Assembly: GCA_036936605.1 (NCBI GenBank)
Contig: JAUPFV010000002.1
Span: forward strand, 203,631,273-203,695,272
Length of the DNA: 64,000 bases
Direction of reading: 5' to 3'
Origin: Limnanthes douglasii subsp. nivea
Lineage: Eukaryota; Streptophyta; Magnoliopsida; Brassicales; Limnanthaceae
The notes under the pieces are model-generated. The model did no database searches and had not been told where the DNA came from. It saw nothing but the letters and a program-made list of their open reading frames with translations. The position numbers and the translations under genes are program-made. The number at the start of each line of letters is the position of its first letter. The first letter of the stretch is position 1. Of the stretch, positions 31,175 through 43,539 are shown in pieces.

Positions 31175-32420
31175 CTATAACAAATATTTTACTGGGAATG
31201 TAGTTCGGACTACTATTGAATGCGCTTGGAAGTACGAATTCATTTTCCGAGAAGCTCTTACTAAGGCCAAAGCTAAATTCTCTAAATTCAAATACTGTTT
31301 CTCTGCATCCAACAAACTTTTGCTAATATAATATACGGGCTTTAAAACATCAAGCTTTTCACAAAGTAGCACAGCGCTAACAGCAAAATCTGACACAAAA
31401 AAATAAACAATCAACTTCTCACCCAGCAAAGGTTTAGAAATTATTTACGGGGATAACAAGTACTCCTGGATCTGGCGAAACGCTTCAGAACATTATTCGG
31501 TCGAAGTGAAATCACTGGCATTTCTAAGCACTTTAAAGAAAGGCACACATTTATCTTAAGAACGAGAGATAAACCTGTTCAACGCCGCTAATCTTCCTGT
31601 CAAAATCTGGACTTCCTTAATATTCCGAGGAAGATTCATGGTCGTCAGAGATTTTATCTGTTCCGGATCAACCTTAGTTCCCTTTTCACTTACCATATAG
31701 CCGAGAAAGTTTCCAGTTCGAACACCAAAAATACATTTCTCCGGGTTCAATTTCAGATTGAACTTTTTCAAATTATTAAAAGTTTGTTCCAAATAAGAAA
31801 AATGGTCTTCATCTTGTAAACTATTTACTAGCATATCGTCAATATACACTTCAAGATTCCGCCTAATCTGTTCCTTAAAAGTTTTGTTAACCAGACGTTG
31901 ATAAGTCACCCTTGCATTTTTCAGGCCAAATAGAATTACCCTATAGCAATATAATCCTCTCCCGGTAATGAACAATGTGCTTTTTTCATCCTTCGTATCT
32001 AACCTGATCTGATTATAACCTGAATAAGCATCCATGAAAGACACTAATCGATTACCCATGTACAATCCACTAGCTGATCAATTCGAGGTACTGGGAAAGG
32101 ATCTTTTGGACAAGCTTTATTCAAATCCGTGAAGTCCATGCACATCCTCCACTTGGCATTATTTTTCCTGACTAAAACTGGATTCGAAGCCCATACATGG
32201 TATTGCGATTCTCTGATATGGCCTATGCTTAACAACCGCTCGACCTCTGAACCTATAGCCGCTGACTTGTCCTGAGAGACATGTCGCCTTATCTGTACGA
32301 TGGGTCGAACGTCACTCCGCACTGCTAGCTTATGACAAATTATTTCTGAAGGCACACCTGTAACATCTTCTGCACACCAATCAAACATATTTAACTTCGT
32401 TGACAAAAATGAAATCAACT
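31175..32420 (-). pseudogene. T3 reverse transcriptase and first RNase H
   Basis: RT spans 32418-31556: GHIRESQYHVWASNPVLVRK, CMDFTDLNKACPKDPFPVPR, SFMDAYSGYNQIRLD, LFGLKNARVTYQRLVNKTF and the intact active site EVYIDDMLVNS near 31845. The connection LTGRLAALNRFIS closes it. From 31429 YFFVSDFAVSAVLLCEKL and PVYYISKSLLDAEKQYLNLE belong to the retroviral-type RNase H; YFFVSD stands where Ty3 elements usually have YLAVSD or similar. The two parts are separated by stops. RT copies element RNA into DNA in the particle. Confidence 0.9.
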
Positions 32421-32863
32421 TTTCTCAGAACTCAAAAGAAAGTTTTACTCCTATTTTTAAAATTTTCCCATCATGAAACTTGTACTCTTCATGATCATCA
32501 TCCGACACCAGAAACCCGGGGACTCCCTTGGATCATCACATGGAGTTATTGCTAAGAGAGTCCCCTTTAGCTATTATGTTTTTTCCGATGTTCCTTCTCG
32601 AATTTGCTTTGTAGACAAAGTAATCTGATAACATTCTCTAGCCATCTTCTGGCTGCTCCTGATCGTTCCGATTTTGTTTCCCACTACATATTTCAAACAT
32701 TGGTGCACTATAGAGATAACGCCATGCATTATTGACAACCATGAACGACCCATAATCATGTTATAAATGTTGGTGCATCAACCACTATAAACAAAACTCC
32801 AACCTCCTTTTTGAATGGTCCCCGACCAAGTTCCACCAAGCACTCAAACTCCCCCGTAACTAT

Positions 32864-34868
32864 TTATGTTTCTCCTGTAAAGCCTACTATAGTTCTTTCT
32901 AATCGTCGTATAAAAGGTGGGTCGGAAATTCTCCTATAAGTGCTCATGAACAAAATATTTGCAGAACTTCCTGTATCAATCAATATTTTCTGCACTTGAT
33001 CACCAGCTATTCCTGCAACAATCACTACTGCATACTCATGCGGGCCTGCTACATTCCTCATGTCATCATCGTCAAAACAAATGATTGGGGAGGGAAAATG
33101 TTGCATCTGTGTTGAAAACCCTACTTCCAATTGCGTAGCCAAATTTACCACGTGCCTCTTTCGCGAACTGTTGGAATTTCCTGCAATAGTGTCCCCTCCA
33201 AAAATAGCTAGCGACTCAAAAAATGCACAAAGATCATTCACCTTTCCTCTTGGAATAACTTCCTCTACCAAGTTAACATTGTTTCTTCCCATCTTAGGAT
33301 CCAAATATTCCGTTGCAATATCAAAAGCATCAACCTCTTCGGAAGTCACCATTGATGTATCAACATTCTTTGGAACAACCTTCACAAACGTATTTTTCTG
33401 GGTGTGTTTTTCCATAAAATCAAACAACATGCCGTTTTTGATTAAAACTTGTACCTCTTTATTCAAAGCGATACACTCTTTAGTGTCATGCCCAATATCA
33501 TCATGGTACTTACAAAACCTATTAGCACTTCTGCTTTCCCTGGGAGTTTGGATAGGAAAAGGCTTTCGGAATTGCACGGTTGACTTTGCCTTGTCAAATA
33601 TTGCAGCTACATTTTCTGTTAACTCAGCGAAATAGTCTGGACGAACCCATTTGTTTGAAATAGGCCTAGTTCCCTGCTGTGTGTTGTAATTCTGCTGATT
33701 CGTTCGTGGCCTCAACGGATACTGGCCCACCGATTTAGGTTGCATATTAACCCGAGGCGCTTGGCTACTAGGCTCAGATCTCCGAAATTGATTCTAATCA
33801 GCTGATCACTTGATCCCTTCTCTGATGCTTGAGTTTCTTTAACTAAATAATCTTCTCCACTTGATCAAGTAGAGCTCCCAAAGTTATCGCTTGACGCTCA
33901 GCCACTCTATCCTTTAAAAGTCCGGGGAGAATTCGCATTCTGAAGGCTGCCAAAGCCACCGAATCTTTGCAATATTCTGTATCCATCTTTTTTTTGACAA
34001 ACTGGTTGGTGTAATTTTTCAAACTCTCCCAACTCTTTACCTGTAGTAAATTATCGTATCCATATTAGCTTGGAATTTCTCGCTCCCCTCTAATTGTTGC
34101 TTGAAGATATTCCAGAACATATCAAAAAATTTAATAGAACCCTTACCACTTGGAAGCAACTCCCTTGAAGGTTTGAGAAAAAGCCTGACAAAACAATTTA
34201 TCATCATCATCAAAGTTGATCATGGAAAAAGCCTACATTTCATCAAACTTTTCTAGCTTCGATATATCAAAGTGTTTTAGGAGATTGCGTGACATAATTT
34301 CTAAGGAAAACGGGGAAGCTCTCCAGTTATGACATGTCCTATAAACATTAGCCCTCAAATCTTCATGACTCGGAAAATAAAACCCCCCATTAGAAGGCAA
34401 GGTATACTGATGCTGGCACTCTAAATTCTGCTGGTCAACATTTTGATTCCCAGAAGGAAAATTTTGATGGTTATAAACTTTCTCCTCAGCACGAAGATTC
34501 TTTTCCCTCAGAGCTTTCTTCTCCGAACTTCTTCCTTTATGATACTCCACATGATTTTTTTCATGTCTCTTCTTTCGATGACTCCTTTCGGGAGACGAAG
34601 CTAGTAAACTATAGTGAGAATAATCACTTGAGTCAGAAGAATCGAAATGACGCTTTCTTTTCCTCCTCGAAGAACACTGACCACGCCCTTTATACCGATC
34701 ATCTTTGCCACTAGGACGTTGATATGCCCCACGCTCATATTTTCCGTTGTCATTTTATCTCCGAACTTCCGAACGAAGATTTCCCTAAACACCTTCTTTG
34801 TCTGCTTTTAGTTTCTCGATTTCCATCAGCAACTCGTTTCTCCGGGCCACTAAGATTGACTCATCCAT
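32864..34868 (-). pseudogene. T3 gag and protease
   Basis: gag begins at ATG 34868 (MDESILVARRNELLMEIEKL). Charged linker, then a block with NWRASPFSLEIMSRNLLKHF and DISKLEKFDEM, a stop, and a decayed capsid core (34230-33790). The open segment from 33745 carries the unusual knuckle FCKYHDDIGHDTKEC (C-x2-H-x4-H-x4-C, typical for Tat elements), a conserved GDTIAGNSNSSRKRHV block, and an intact protease triad site ILIDTGSSANILF near 32960. The protease would process the polyprotein. Between 32860 and 32420 is the protease-RT linker with short open pieces. Confidence 0.85.
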
Positions 34869-35039
34869 AATTTCTCCCGAACACTGACCATCGTGCCTTC
34901 CAAAGTCCTCACTCCTTCAGAAATCATTAGCGATGATATTTTCCTCACAGTTGTTCACATCCAAATCCTCATGTTCATCTATCATCCTGTTTGGATTCAA
35001 AATAATTTTCGGGAAAAACAAAACCTACAAGCTAATTTT

Positions 35040-35050
35040 TGTTTCCCACA
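35040..35050 (-). other. T3 primer-binding region, mostly deleted
   Basis: Inside the 5' LTR the - strand reads TGTGGGAAACAAAAATTAGC. In T2 the LTR is followed by AATTGGCGACCACAGTGGGA; T3 has kept only the GTGGGA end, so the tRNA-pairing part seems lost. This alone would block reverse transcription. Confidence 0.4.
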
Positions 35051-35390
35051 TGAGATATGAACTTTAAGAGGAGTTTTATGTGTCAAACAATACTTAGAAG
35101 GACTAATTCGTGAATAAACTTCTTGATCGCTTAAGTTTTAGAGAGAGAAAATCAACACTCTTAGAGATAGAAAGTATATTATATTAATCAATCTCTTTCC
35201 CAAATCAGGTGGGTCCTATTATAGTACAAGTGATGAGCTCAACGGGCCCAACTACCTCTTAGTTACAAACTTGACCCTTACTTTTATTATTTAATGACAA
35301 TTAATCATATTTCAATATTCACTTTACGATTTGTCTCTAACTTTGTTGTTTCTTTACAATTTTACCCTTTTCTATTATTCTTCTTTATCA
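35051..35390 (-). repeat. T3 5' LTR (340 bp)
   Basis: On + runs from TGAGATATGAACTTTAAG to TTCTTCTTTATCA, matching the 3' LTR at 25703-26045. The flanking ATCGC matches ATCGT on the other side at four of five bases. Confidence 0.88.
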
Positions 35391-35395
35391 ATCGC

Positions 35396-36651
35396 AATAC
35401 TTTGTCCTTTTGTCAATACCTTTACCTAGCTATTCTGTCGAATCTGCCACATTTATTTTGATATCTTAAATATAGTATTTATCGGCGTCATTACCTCGAT
35501 AAATAATTTGGTATTCCCTTATTAATGGAAAATGACGTTCTAACATACATATGCCAAGACTTGTTACTTTCATCACTATACACTCTATTAGTTACCTATA
35601 TTGGGTAAGATAAGTTACTTCTTAATTCATTTGATTTGATTCATAATGTTTAAGTAATTAAATTAATCCGAAAATGTTTCATATCATCATAAATGATTTA
35701 TCTTTCACTATTTTTTAATCATGCAATTTATCAATGGGTAAAGAATCAAGGTATGACTATGATCCATTGGACTATCAAAATAACCACGATGTGACAAATT
35801 CCCTAAGTAGTAATTCATCATATACTAGTAGCTTAGAAAACTCATCATCTTCCTTTGAGACTAGTGGAGAAATATCGATCCATTAGAAACTTATCAGATA
35901 TCACTTCTTCTTGGTAATTCTAAAACGAAATAAATAAATAAAGGAAAAAGCCTTATACTTCCCAACGAACCTACTACACATGGTATTTTATATTCTTTCA
36001 ACAAACATAAGTAAAATAAAATTTTATTTTATTTTAACGATGGTTCTTAAATATAAAATTTATCTACGCTGCGAATAAAATAGAAAATAAAAACAAATTC
36101 AATTTAAATGGAAACTGAAAAAACATCTTAACTTGCATCCTATCAGAAAGAGATTTTCCCCATCATATCACCAATGAGGTTTGTCTTTTATACAGAAAAA
36201 TCGAATGGGGTATCAGGTTCCTTCTTTACCCTAAAATATTAAAATTATTTTGACTTTGTAGAGTATGTTATAGTCAACTCACTCCAAACAGTTGGTAGAC
36301 GATTACCAACATTATTATAACTTATGTGATAATGGAAAAAACCCTTAGAATTTTCTAACATTATGCGTGAGTTATTCTTCACAAATTCTCTGGACCTTAT
36401 TTCTATTATTTCACTGCTCCTAAAAATAAAACTGTCATTCCACTTCCATTTTTAAATCATGGTTGTAAAGAAAAAAATCTATGTTAGTGGTGATTAAGAA
36501 TTTGAATCATCTAATCCTACTTGCAGCGTTGAAAGGTAATGAATAACAAAAATTATGTCCAATTTTATTAATATGCTATTAACGTTTTTATTCTTACACT
36601 TTCTTATATACACTACATATCCTTTTTTTAAAATATAACAGAAGCTAAATC
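35396..36651. other. Spacer between T3 and T4
   Basis: AT-rich host or old transposon sequence continuing from 25697. One short frame, 35733-35885 on + (50 codons, MGKESRYDYDPLDYQNNHDV then a serine-rich tail), has a biased composition and could be a small gene or chance; I recognise no family. Otherwise no coding signal. Confidence 0.3.
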
Positions 36652-36956
36652 TGTTAAGTATGAATCTGGTTTCTTGAGAGAGATAAGGTAAGAAAGTGTT
36701 TAGTTGTAAATAGAGAAAGTAAAGTAGAGAATAATCTTTGTCTAATCAGAAAGTGTAATCCTTTATTCATTAACTTCATCATTATTTATAGGTGCGTTAA
36801 ACTTAGTATAACAAAATCAGTTATATACGGGGGTTAATTGTGTTATAGCCCTCCATATTTACAACTAGTCTAAAAGTCATACATCAAGTATACAATTTAC
36901 TATATATGACCTTAGTTCTACTACATTTAGGCCCTCAATATTTAATATCCTTATCA
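36652..36956 (-). repeat. T4 3' LTR (305 bp)
   Basis: On + starts TGTTAAGTATGAATCTGG and ends TATCCTTATCA, followed by gtagccctt (on -, GGGCTAC before TGATAAGG), the same border as T3. The start resembles TGATTAGATATGAAC of T3. No second copy is in the window, so the start is judged by similarity only. Confidence 0.6.
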
Positions 36957-38126
36957 GTAGCCCTTATAGTTCTTATGAAAGACAATGAATAAGAACTAGT
37001 AATCATCGAAAATCATGATAGGTGAAAACTACTATTTGCCAAATATCAATGTACTTCTAATTAAAGCTCCTTCTTTCCTTGTCAAAATGACTTCTGGCAA
37101 CTTACGTTGTTTTCGAATAAATATATATCCAAATTATTCCTCGAATGAACTCGTACACATGTTTACCTTGAAACCAGCTTGACCCTTTGTGTGTGATTCA
37201 AATATTCACATGTAGCATTTTGAGTTGGTTTTCTCATAACATTCAGAAACGTTTGGAATGGTCTAGAACGTGTGCGATGACCCACTAGACCTGTCATTCG
37301 GTCTGGCAGCTAACATGTGTCAGATAACTTCTTTACAAGAAACCATTAGATATTTTATCCTTCAACCCAATAACCATCACCACCTCTTCCACTTCTCTGA
37401 CCATTGTCTCTCTTTCTTTTCTTTTATAAATACTTCCTCCACCTATTATTTGTGTTTCAAAAATAACTTCTAGTGAGAGAAATTAACTTTTTCCTGAGAG
37501 AATCCTTAGCTACTTTCACTTGAGAATAGAGCTATTAGGGGGCCTCCCAACCCGTTAACCCGCCCGGGACCGGACCGGTAAGGCCCGCCCGAGACCGGTC
37601 CGGATACCTTAGGGAGCGGGTTGGGAGCCAAACTTTTGGACCGATTCTCTTACCGGTCTGGACCGGTCCGCCCGGTAACCAACCCGGTAAGGGAGATATA
37701 TAATTTTTTTTTCCTAATCTATGTTATTTTTCACCAAAACCCTACAAAAATTATGATAAACTAACAAACCCACCCGTTAAGAGTCGGACCAGACCGACTC
37801 GACTCTTAACGAGCCGGTCCCGGTCCATAATATTTGGCTCCCTTCGTTTAGTGGTCCGGCTCGACCCGCCTGGTAGCTTAACGAGTCGGTCTCGGTCCCG
37901 TCCAAACCCGGACCGACCCGACCCGATAACAAGTCTACTTGAGAACTCAATTTCTTGGCTACTTTCGCTGGAAAACTCATATTTCCCAGGCAACCTTCAA
38001 ATTTTATAAACAAATTTGAAGATTGTTCTTCATCTTAGTTTATGAAAAAAATCTGTAGAAACTAAAAAAATTATTTTTGGGGCTTACGATTACCCTTGTA
38101 TTAGTGAAAGGGCTGTTGAATACAAA
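36957..38126. other. T4 region between LTR and aORF
   Basis: Contains TATAAATA at 37425-37432 followed by a C/T-rich leader, a candidate aORF promoter like those of T1 and T3. A 410-bp MULE-like insert (37527-37936) separates this from the aORF ATG at 38127; without insert and duplication the distance would be about 276 bp. No other coding signal. Confidence 0.45.
37527..37936. mobile_element. CCGG-rich Mutator-like MITE candidate (410 bp)
   Basis: A strikingly GC-rich island flanked by the 9-bp direct repeat ACTTGAGAA (37518-37526 and 37937-37945). Ends are weakly inverted (left TAGAGCTATTAGGGG, right end reversed AGACTTGTTATCGGG). Dense in CCGGACCGG-type motifs and inverted repeats, for example TTAAGAGTCG with CGACTCTTAA near 37776. 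Non-coding; open frames here only reflect composition. The 9-bp duplication points to a Mutator-like transposase; short TIR similarity keeps this tentative. Confidence 0.6.
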
Positions 38127-41002
38127 ATGGCAGGTGTAATAGACAACCTTCCTCAGTTCTCTACTCAAAATATATTTGACGGTATTTTTAACCCTAATCA
38201 TAGTTCCCTGGTGCTTCAAAATTCATCCAACCTAGAAAATAATTATTTAGGAGAGTCTCCTCGACAGTTATTATCACCACCTCAATTACCACTTCGAAAT
38301 CCTACTTCAACACCTTTTGGTTCCTCGACTGTATTTTCTCGAAAGAATCGCAAAGTAACTCAAAGTATATTTTCTCTGAGAAAATTAAAAAAAAAATCAT
38401 CTCCCATCATCCATGATCCACCTCGACCATTACGCAAAAAGACTCCTCAGATCTAGCCAAAAGTTCATCTTTCCCAAAGTCTTCATGTTAAAAAGAAAGT
38501 GTTCATAGCTATGGAGATCTCGAGGCTGATAATACTTCACAAAGTAACTCTACACCATCATATCATCCTCCGAGGGAGATTGCTGACACCATCATAGAGT
38601 CTCAACAAACTCCCTCGAACACTCAAGAGAAAAACCAAGTCTCAAACTCAAATCCACCTTAGCTAATAGACGAAGTGTCTGAGGAAGAAGCTGATTCAGA
38701 AACGACTCATTCAAATGTCGAGTCCAAGGGAAGTGGTGTTGGATCTGACACAGAAGATGATGCTTCAAAACAAGAAGCACCAGAGAAAAGAGGAAAGAAA
38801 AATAAAGCTCCAATTGAGATTCTGGAGGATGTTGCTGCCTCAATGAGTGTAAAGTTGAAACCACTCTTCCCTGAATATGTTATGGCGCTAAAAAAATGCG
38901 CCATACATTTATTATAACGAAGCTCAAGTTGGTCGCTTGAAGAAGCAATAGGGAATGACATATAACATTATACTTCGACTACCAAATGAGGGGAAGACTT
39001 TATTGGATTGTGGAGCAGATGAATTGGTGGTCTATCTTGAGATCATCAATTGGGGTCTTTGATTCCCATTAGATTCGATGATAGTGGAGCACTTCGAAAT
39101 CCTGAATTTGTGCCCTACGCAAGCAATACCAAATATATGGTTCACACTTCTATCAGTTATCGTGGCCTTGAGACTAAGCCAAACCCCTTTTTCCATATAA
39201 TATTTTATTGCCATGACTACTCTTTTGAAGTGACCAGTACTACCCTTCTATTTTCTAACACTGGTTGATGACTTCAAAATAATCGACGACATGCTCGAAG
39301 CTGGAATTTTTTGGAAGTAAAGATTGTATTTATATTAGGATCTTGGGAGAATCGTAAAGCAATATTATGAGAAGAGCACTTCAAAACTTAACCTTGTTTG
39401 GAGAAGCAACAATGATTTTTCTTATTATTTTGTATAACTTAAATAAGCTTTTTCACATGCATTACTACTGTATTTAAGAATTTTGAAGAGGTACAATAGT
39501 CGCAAAGAGGATGCAAACGATATTTTTGCTCAGCTGGCCCATTGGGCAGAGAATGAATGTGGTAATGAGTTTTGACTCAGCTTTTCAACCCATAAATTTT
39601 ATCAATAATCATCTGTGGAGGAACTCTTGTTGTGAAGAGATTGTTAGCGCCTGGCAATAAGGTTATTTTGCATGTACGAAACATATGTGACAGTCATCTA
39701 CCCTTAAAAAAGAAAAGGAAAAGGAAAAAAGCAGCTAGTACTTCTGGTGCTAGCCCTTCAACTAAATCGAAGCCACAAAATAAGAAAGAGACTAAAACCA
39801 AAAGGAAAGAAAATGAAGTTAGCCTTCCAAAAATCAAAGAAGGAGTCGATGTTGGACCTTCTTCGAAAAGAAAGAAGGCTACTTCCCCAAAGAAAAAAAC
39901 AATTCGAAAACTTCACCAGTTAAAAGAGTAGAAAATAATTATGAAAAAACTATCTTGGAAGCACCTCCTCTTGAAGCTGAAAAACCTACAGTGGAAGATC
40001 ACCAATGAGCCACTGCAATGGAAGATATCTGAGGAGATGATAATTTTATTCCTAATTAGCCTATTAGAACAGAGGAGCTTCCAGACCTTTACAAAGATAT
40101 GGATCTGACGGTCTAACAGAATCAAAAACAGCTTTTATCAACTTGAGCATCAGGTTACTGCTCCTCTTTTACAGGAAACTCTAAATTGAGATCTTCCCCT
40201 GACTTTCTCTTCTGCTCTCATGCCTTGTAATAATGAAAGGTTCATCCTTATTCAATATCCAAATGAAGAAGTCTTGCTTGCACTACAACCTTTTACCCAA
40301 CTTGAAACAACAGCAAAAACATTATGCACATAAGTAAATTCTATTCGAAGAAACTTGGAGACCATGGCTAAAGATATGGTTCGATATAAAAAATATGTTG
40401 TTGTAGAAAAAAATATGAATGAAATGTTTGGTAATCAAATCGAGGATGAATTTCATATGTTTGAAGCCGCCAGGTCGCAATATATCAAAGGAGCCCTCCA
40501 CATCAAGCGTCATCTACACTATGTACATGATCAACAAACAAAAGAGCTTAAAACTTCTTATCAAGCTGAGATAGATGATCTTAAGGCTAAGCATGCCAAG
40601 GAATTATCCAACGAGCAGAAAAAAAATACTCAATTGGTCAAGAATATTTAAATAAGAGTGATGAAGAAAATAAGAATCTAACGAATAATATGGTTGCTCT
40701 TAGGACGGTACTTGAATATGAAAAATAGGATGCTATGGAATCTGTTAAGATCCAGTGTAAAAAAGACACACTAGCTGTAATAAAAAAACCGAGGAGCAAC
40801 AAACAATTACTCTAATCCGTGCATTCCATGCAACGTTCCCAAAATCCAATTTGCCAAGCTTTTAGGAATAAATCCACATGGATAACCGTCCCAGCCAAGC
40901 CTTCGATCCTATCCCTATTGATTCTTGCGAAGAGACGGAGTCTGAAGAAAATGACACTGAACAAGGAGATTTATCTGAAGATAACTCTAAAGAAGATAGT
41001 TA
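38127..41002 (+). pseudogene. T4 antisense ORF (aORF)
   Basis: Starts MAGVIDNLPQFSTQNIFDGI at 38127; stops follow at about 38456 and 38660. The middle keeps EEEADSETTHSNVESKGSG and, near 39035-39170, EIINWGL then FPLDSMIVEHFEILNLCPTQ and NIWFTLLSVIVAL, the same core as T2 and T3. Intron borders seem mutated. Exon-2 homology includes DIFAQLAHWAENECGNEF (about 39515), a very lysine-rich stretch (KKKRKRKKAAS and EVSLPKIKEGVD, 39700-39930), helices around 40355-40650 (IDDLKAKHAKELSNEQ) and an acidic end near 40950-41002. Heavily broken, yet the domain order is the family's. Function unknown. Confidence 0.7.
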
Positions 41003-41234
41003 ATTATTGTTTCTTTTTTTGTGCAAGTTATAAATTCATCGGATGTTGTATGGTGACTTTTTCTTGTGGTATTAAAAAAATATTTTTATAAGATCAAATT
41101 CTAACTTCAATGAAAAACTAATTTTTTTTTCCATATTTACTTGATAATTTTTAATTTTATGAACAAGTCAAAATGACCTCGAATTCCAACATATGCCACA
41201 GATAAATTTTTAATTTGTCAAATAAAAACAGTGC

Positions 41235-41560
41235 CCTTAGAAAATGTTAGCACCTCAATACAACTGGTGTGGTTAAAAACTGTTAACACCTTGAATATAT
41301 CTAGTGCATTTATAGAACGTAGCACCTCGAATATAATCAATTCATTTAAAGAACATAACACCTGGATATAATTAGTTAGTTTAAAGAATGTAGCACCTCG
41401 AATATAATTAATGCGTTTAGAGAATGTAGACCGTCGAATATAATTAGTGCGTTTAGTGAACATAGTACCTCGAGTATAATTAGTGTGTTTAGAGAACGTA
41501 GCACCTCGAATATAGTTAGTGCATTTAGATAACGTAGCACCTCCAATATTGTTGTTTTTT
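41235..41560. repeat. 36-bp tandem repeat in T4 (about nine units)
   Basis: Units of 36 bases around the core ACCTCGAATATAATTAGTGC, clearest from 41418 to 41535. Because 36 is a multiple of three the - strand gives 12-residue repeats such as EVLHSLNALIIF. T6 has the same array at 55664-55935. It lies between the aORF end and the pol end; there is no start context or conserved frame, so I read it as a minisatellite, not a gene. Confidence 0.85.
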
Positions 41561-41735
41561 CGAACAATGCTTTTAATAAACGTATAACACTTCGAACCAA
41601 AACAGTTACTCTTGGTCAATGGCTTCAAAAATGATCAGTGTTTGACCAGTTACTAAGATAATATAAATACTTATATTCAAAACAACCATTGGCCAAAAAA
41701 TAATTTTATTAATAACCTCGAATATATACATCACA

Positions 41736-41780
41736 CCTCATTAAAACCTCCATGGGCCAATAGGGTAGGAAAGAGTGTGT
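41736..41780. other. Conserved inter-gene box of T4
   Basis: cctcattaaaacctccat...ggtaggaaagagtgtgt, found at the same place (just beyond the integrase end) in T2, T3, T6 and T7. Role unknown. Confidence 0.6.
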
Positions 41781-41811
41781 GAATTATTTAAAAATTTCTT
41801 AAAAGACAAAA

Positions 41812-43480
41812 TCAGTCCCAATATATTTTTAGATGTTCTATATTCCAATGATGTTGAATTATCCTTCCCTGCTCATCACAAAGGCGATACATGCCCGACT
41901 TTATTTTCTCCATCACCATATAAGGACCCTCCCAATTCGGGGCCATCTTTCCAAGTCATATATCTTTTGTATGAAGAAATACTTTTCTTAGAACTTTGTC
42001 ACCTATTCTGAAATCCCTTATTCTCACCTTCAAATTATATCGACTCCTCATCAAAGTCTGATATTGATTCATATTCAAATGAGCTGTAACTCTTTTGTCT
42101 ATAATAAAATCTAGTTCTGTTTTTTACGCCTCTTCCTTTACCTCTTCGGAATATTGAAGTACTATATAAAAAGATAAATTAGATTTTATAGGACTAACAT
42201 CATCCATACCATACAGCAAAGAAAAAGGTGTATCTTGAGTAGCTTATCTAGGAGTAGTACGATAAGCCCACAACACCTTTTGCAAATAGTTAGGCCATTT
42301 CCATGCACCCTCCAAAATATATCTATTAGTCACTTCCACTTGACCATTTGTTTGGCGAAAAAAAGATGTGGAAAAACATTGTGTTATTCCCCTCGAAGCC
42401 TAAAAAGAACTCATTTCTCTGTTGTTGAATTGAGGACCATTATCTGTGGTGATTTTCCGAGGCACTCCAAAGCGGAAACATATTATTCATAATAAAATGT
42501 TTGGCTTTTGTACCATATAATGGCTCAGCTTCAGCCCACTTCGAAAATTAATCAACCGCTATTATAATCATCTGACGTCTTTATATAAGCCATAGGTAAT
42601 GGTCCCAGCAAATCGATTCCCCAACTATCGAAAGGAATAGCTTCGGATATAGAAATAAGTAGTACTGTAGGTTTGTTAATAGAATTGGAAAAACGTTGAC
42701 AAATATCAGAGCCTTGAACTAAGACCTTAGCATCATTCATAATTGAAGGCCAATAATAACCTGCCAACAAAAACTGACGCGTCAAAGATTTGAAACCACA
42801 ATCAGCTGAACCTTCACCATCATCCAACTCAGATAAAATCTCTTGAGATTTTTCCTTTCCCAAACTACGCATCAATGGTCTACTTAAAATTTTTATTGTA
42901 TAACACTTCATCCAATACCACATAACCATGGGTCTTGTATCTTAACTTTTTAGACACTTTTGGATCTTGAGGTAACATACCTCTTAGTAAAAAATTAGGA
43001 ATATCAGACCTCCAATCACTTTGAATTATGTTTAGAATGACAAATAGTTCCTCAGCATATTTTCATTGCTCTGATCTTGTCAAAATCGAAGGACTCTCTT
43101 GTAACATTATCCATGGATATTCTTCTGTATAAAAAATTGTTTCTAAAGAATAAGCAACTGTATTGTCAAATAAAAGAGTCAAATTTTGAAGCTCGCGCAA
43201 ATACAAAATTAACTGATCTTTCTTAGCCTCAGATATACCTGACATGTGATTTGCCACTAGCTGCGAGTCTGTTTCTAAACGAACTGTTGTTGCTCCACAG
43301 ATATTTTCAAGCTTTAACCCAGCCAACGCAACCTCATATTCAGCCTCATTATTCGATGCATGAATACCAAAACAAATAGGCTGATACATTTCCTCTCCAA
43401 AAGGAGAAACTAATTGTACCCATGTACTGCACCCTAATATGCTAGAACCATTATCTGTTCAAACCATCCACATCGAATTT
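41812..43480 (-). pseudogene. T4 archaeal-type RNase H and integrase
   Basis: 43389-43063 reads CFGIHASNNEAEYEVALAGL and VRLETDSQLVANHMSG, the archaeal-type RNase H with E and D kept. Integrase begins around 42929: LSELDDGEGSADCGFKSLTR (first H of the HHCC finger changed to D), QFLLAGYYWPSIMNDAKVLV, DICQRFSNS, then WGIDLLGPLPM. The DDE part beyond is in pieces (DNGPQFNNRE near 42430). Ends WNIEHLKIYWD with stop at 41812. Stops and shifts throughout. Confidence 0.82.
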
Positions 43481-43539
43481 TATAGAAAAAATGATAGTTG
43501 TTCGAGGAGCAAAAATGATGTCAAAATCTCCCATTTCTA

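Larger units (their letters stand above)
25703..35390 (-). mobile_element. T3: full-length Tat-like Ty3/gypsy element (9.7 kb)
   Basis: Both LTRs are present (343 and 340 bp), with a target-site duplication ATCGT (25698-25702) and ATCGC (35391-35395). From the right the - strand holds gag, protease, RT, RNase H, archaeal-type RNase H and integrase (34868-29288); the left third holds an antisense aORF on +. All genes carry stops or shifts, and the LTRs are clearly more diverged than those of T2, so this is an older, dead copy. The double RNase H and the antisense ORF place it in the plant Tat lineage. Confidence 0.9.

Noticed and set aside
33060..33635. 191-codon open frame on +
   Set aside because: It lies opposite the T3 gag-protease frame, which has a clear family match; this frame has none and is a shadow.
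35733..35885. 50-codon frame MGKESRYDYDPLDY... on +
   Set aside because: Reasonable start context and polar composition, but no family recognised and no second exon or homologue visible; left as a note in the spacer entry.
37751..38013. Overlapping arginine- and glycine-rich frames on -
   Set aside because: They come from the CCGG-rich insert; composition artefact without family resemblance.
41376..41628. Repetitive leucine-rich small protein with 12-residue repeats (also 55705-55996)
   Set aside because: The 36-bp array gives repeats in any open frame; no start context, two overlapping frames are both open, and the place is a non-coding slot. Not an LRR protein.
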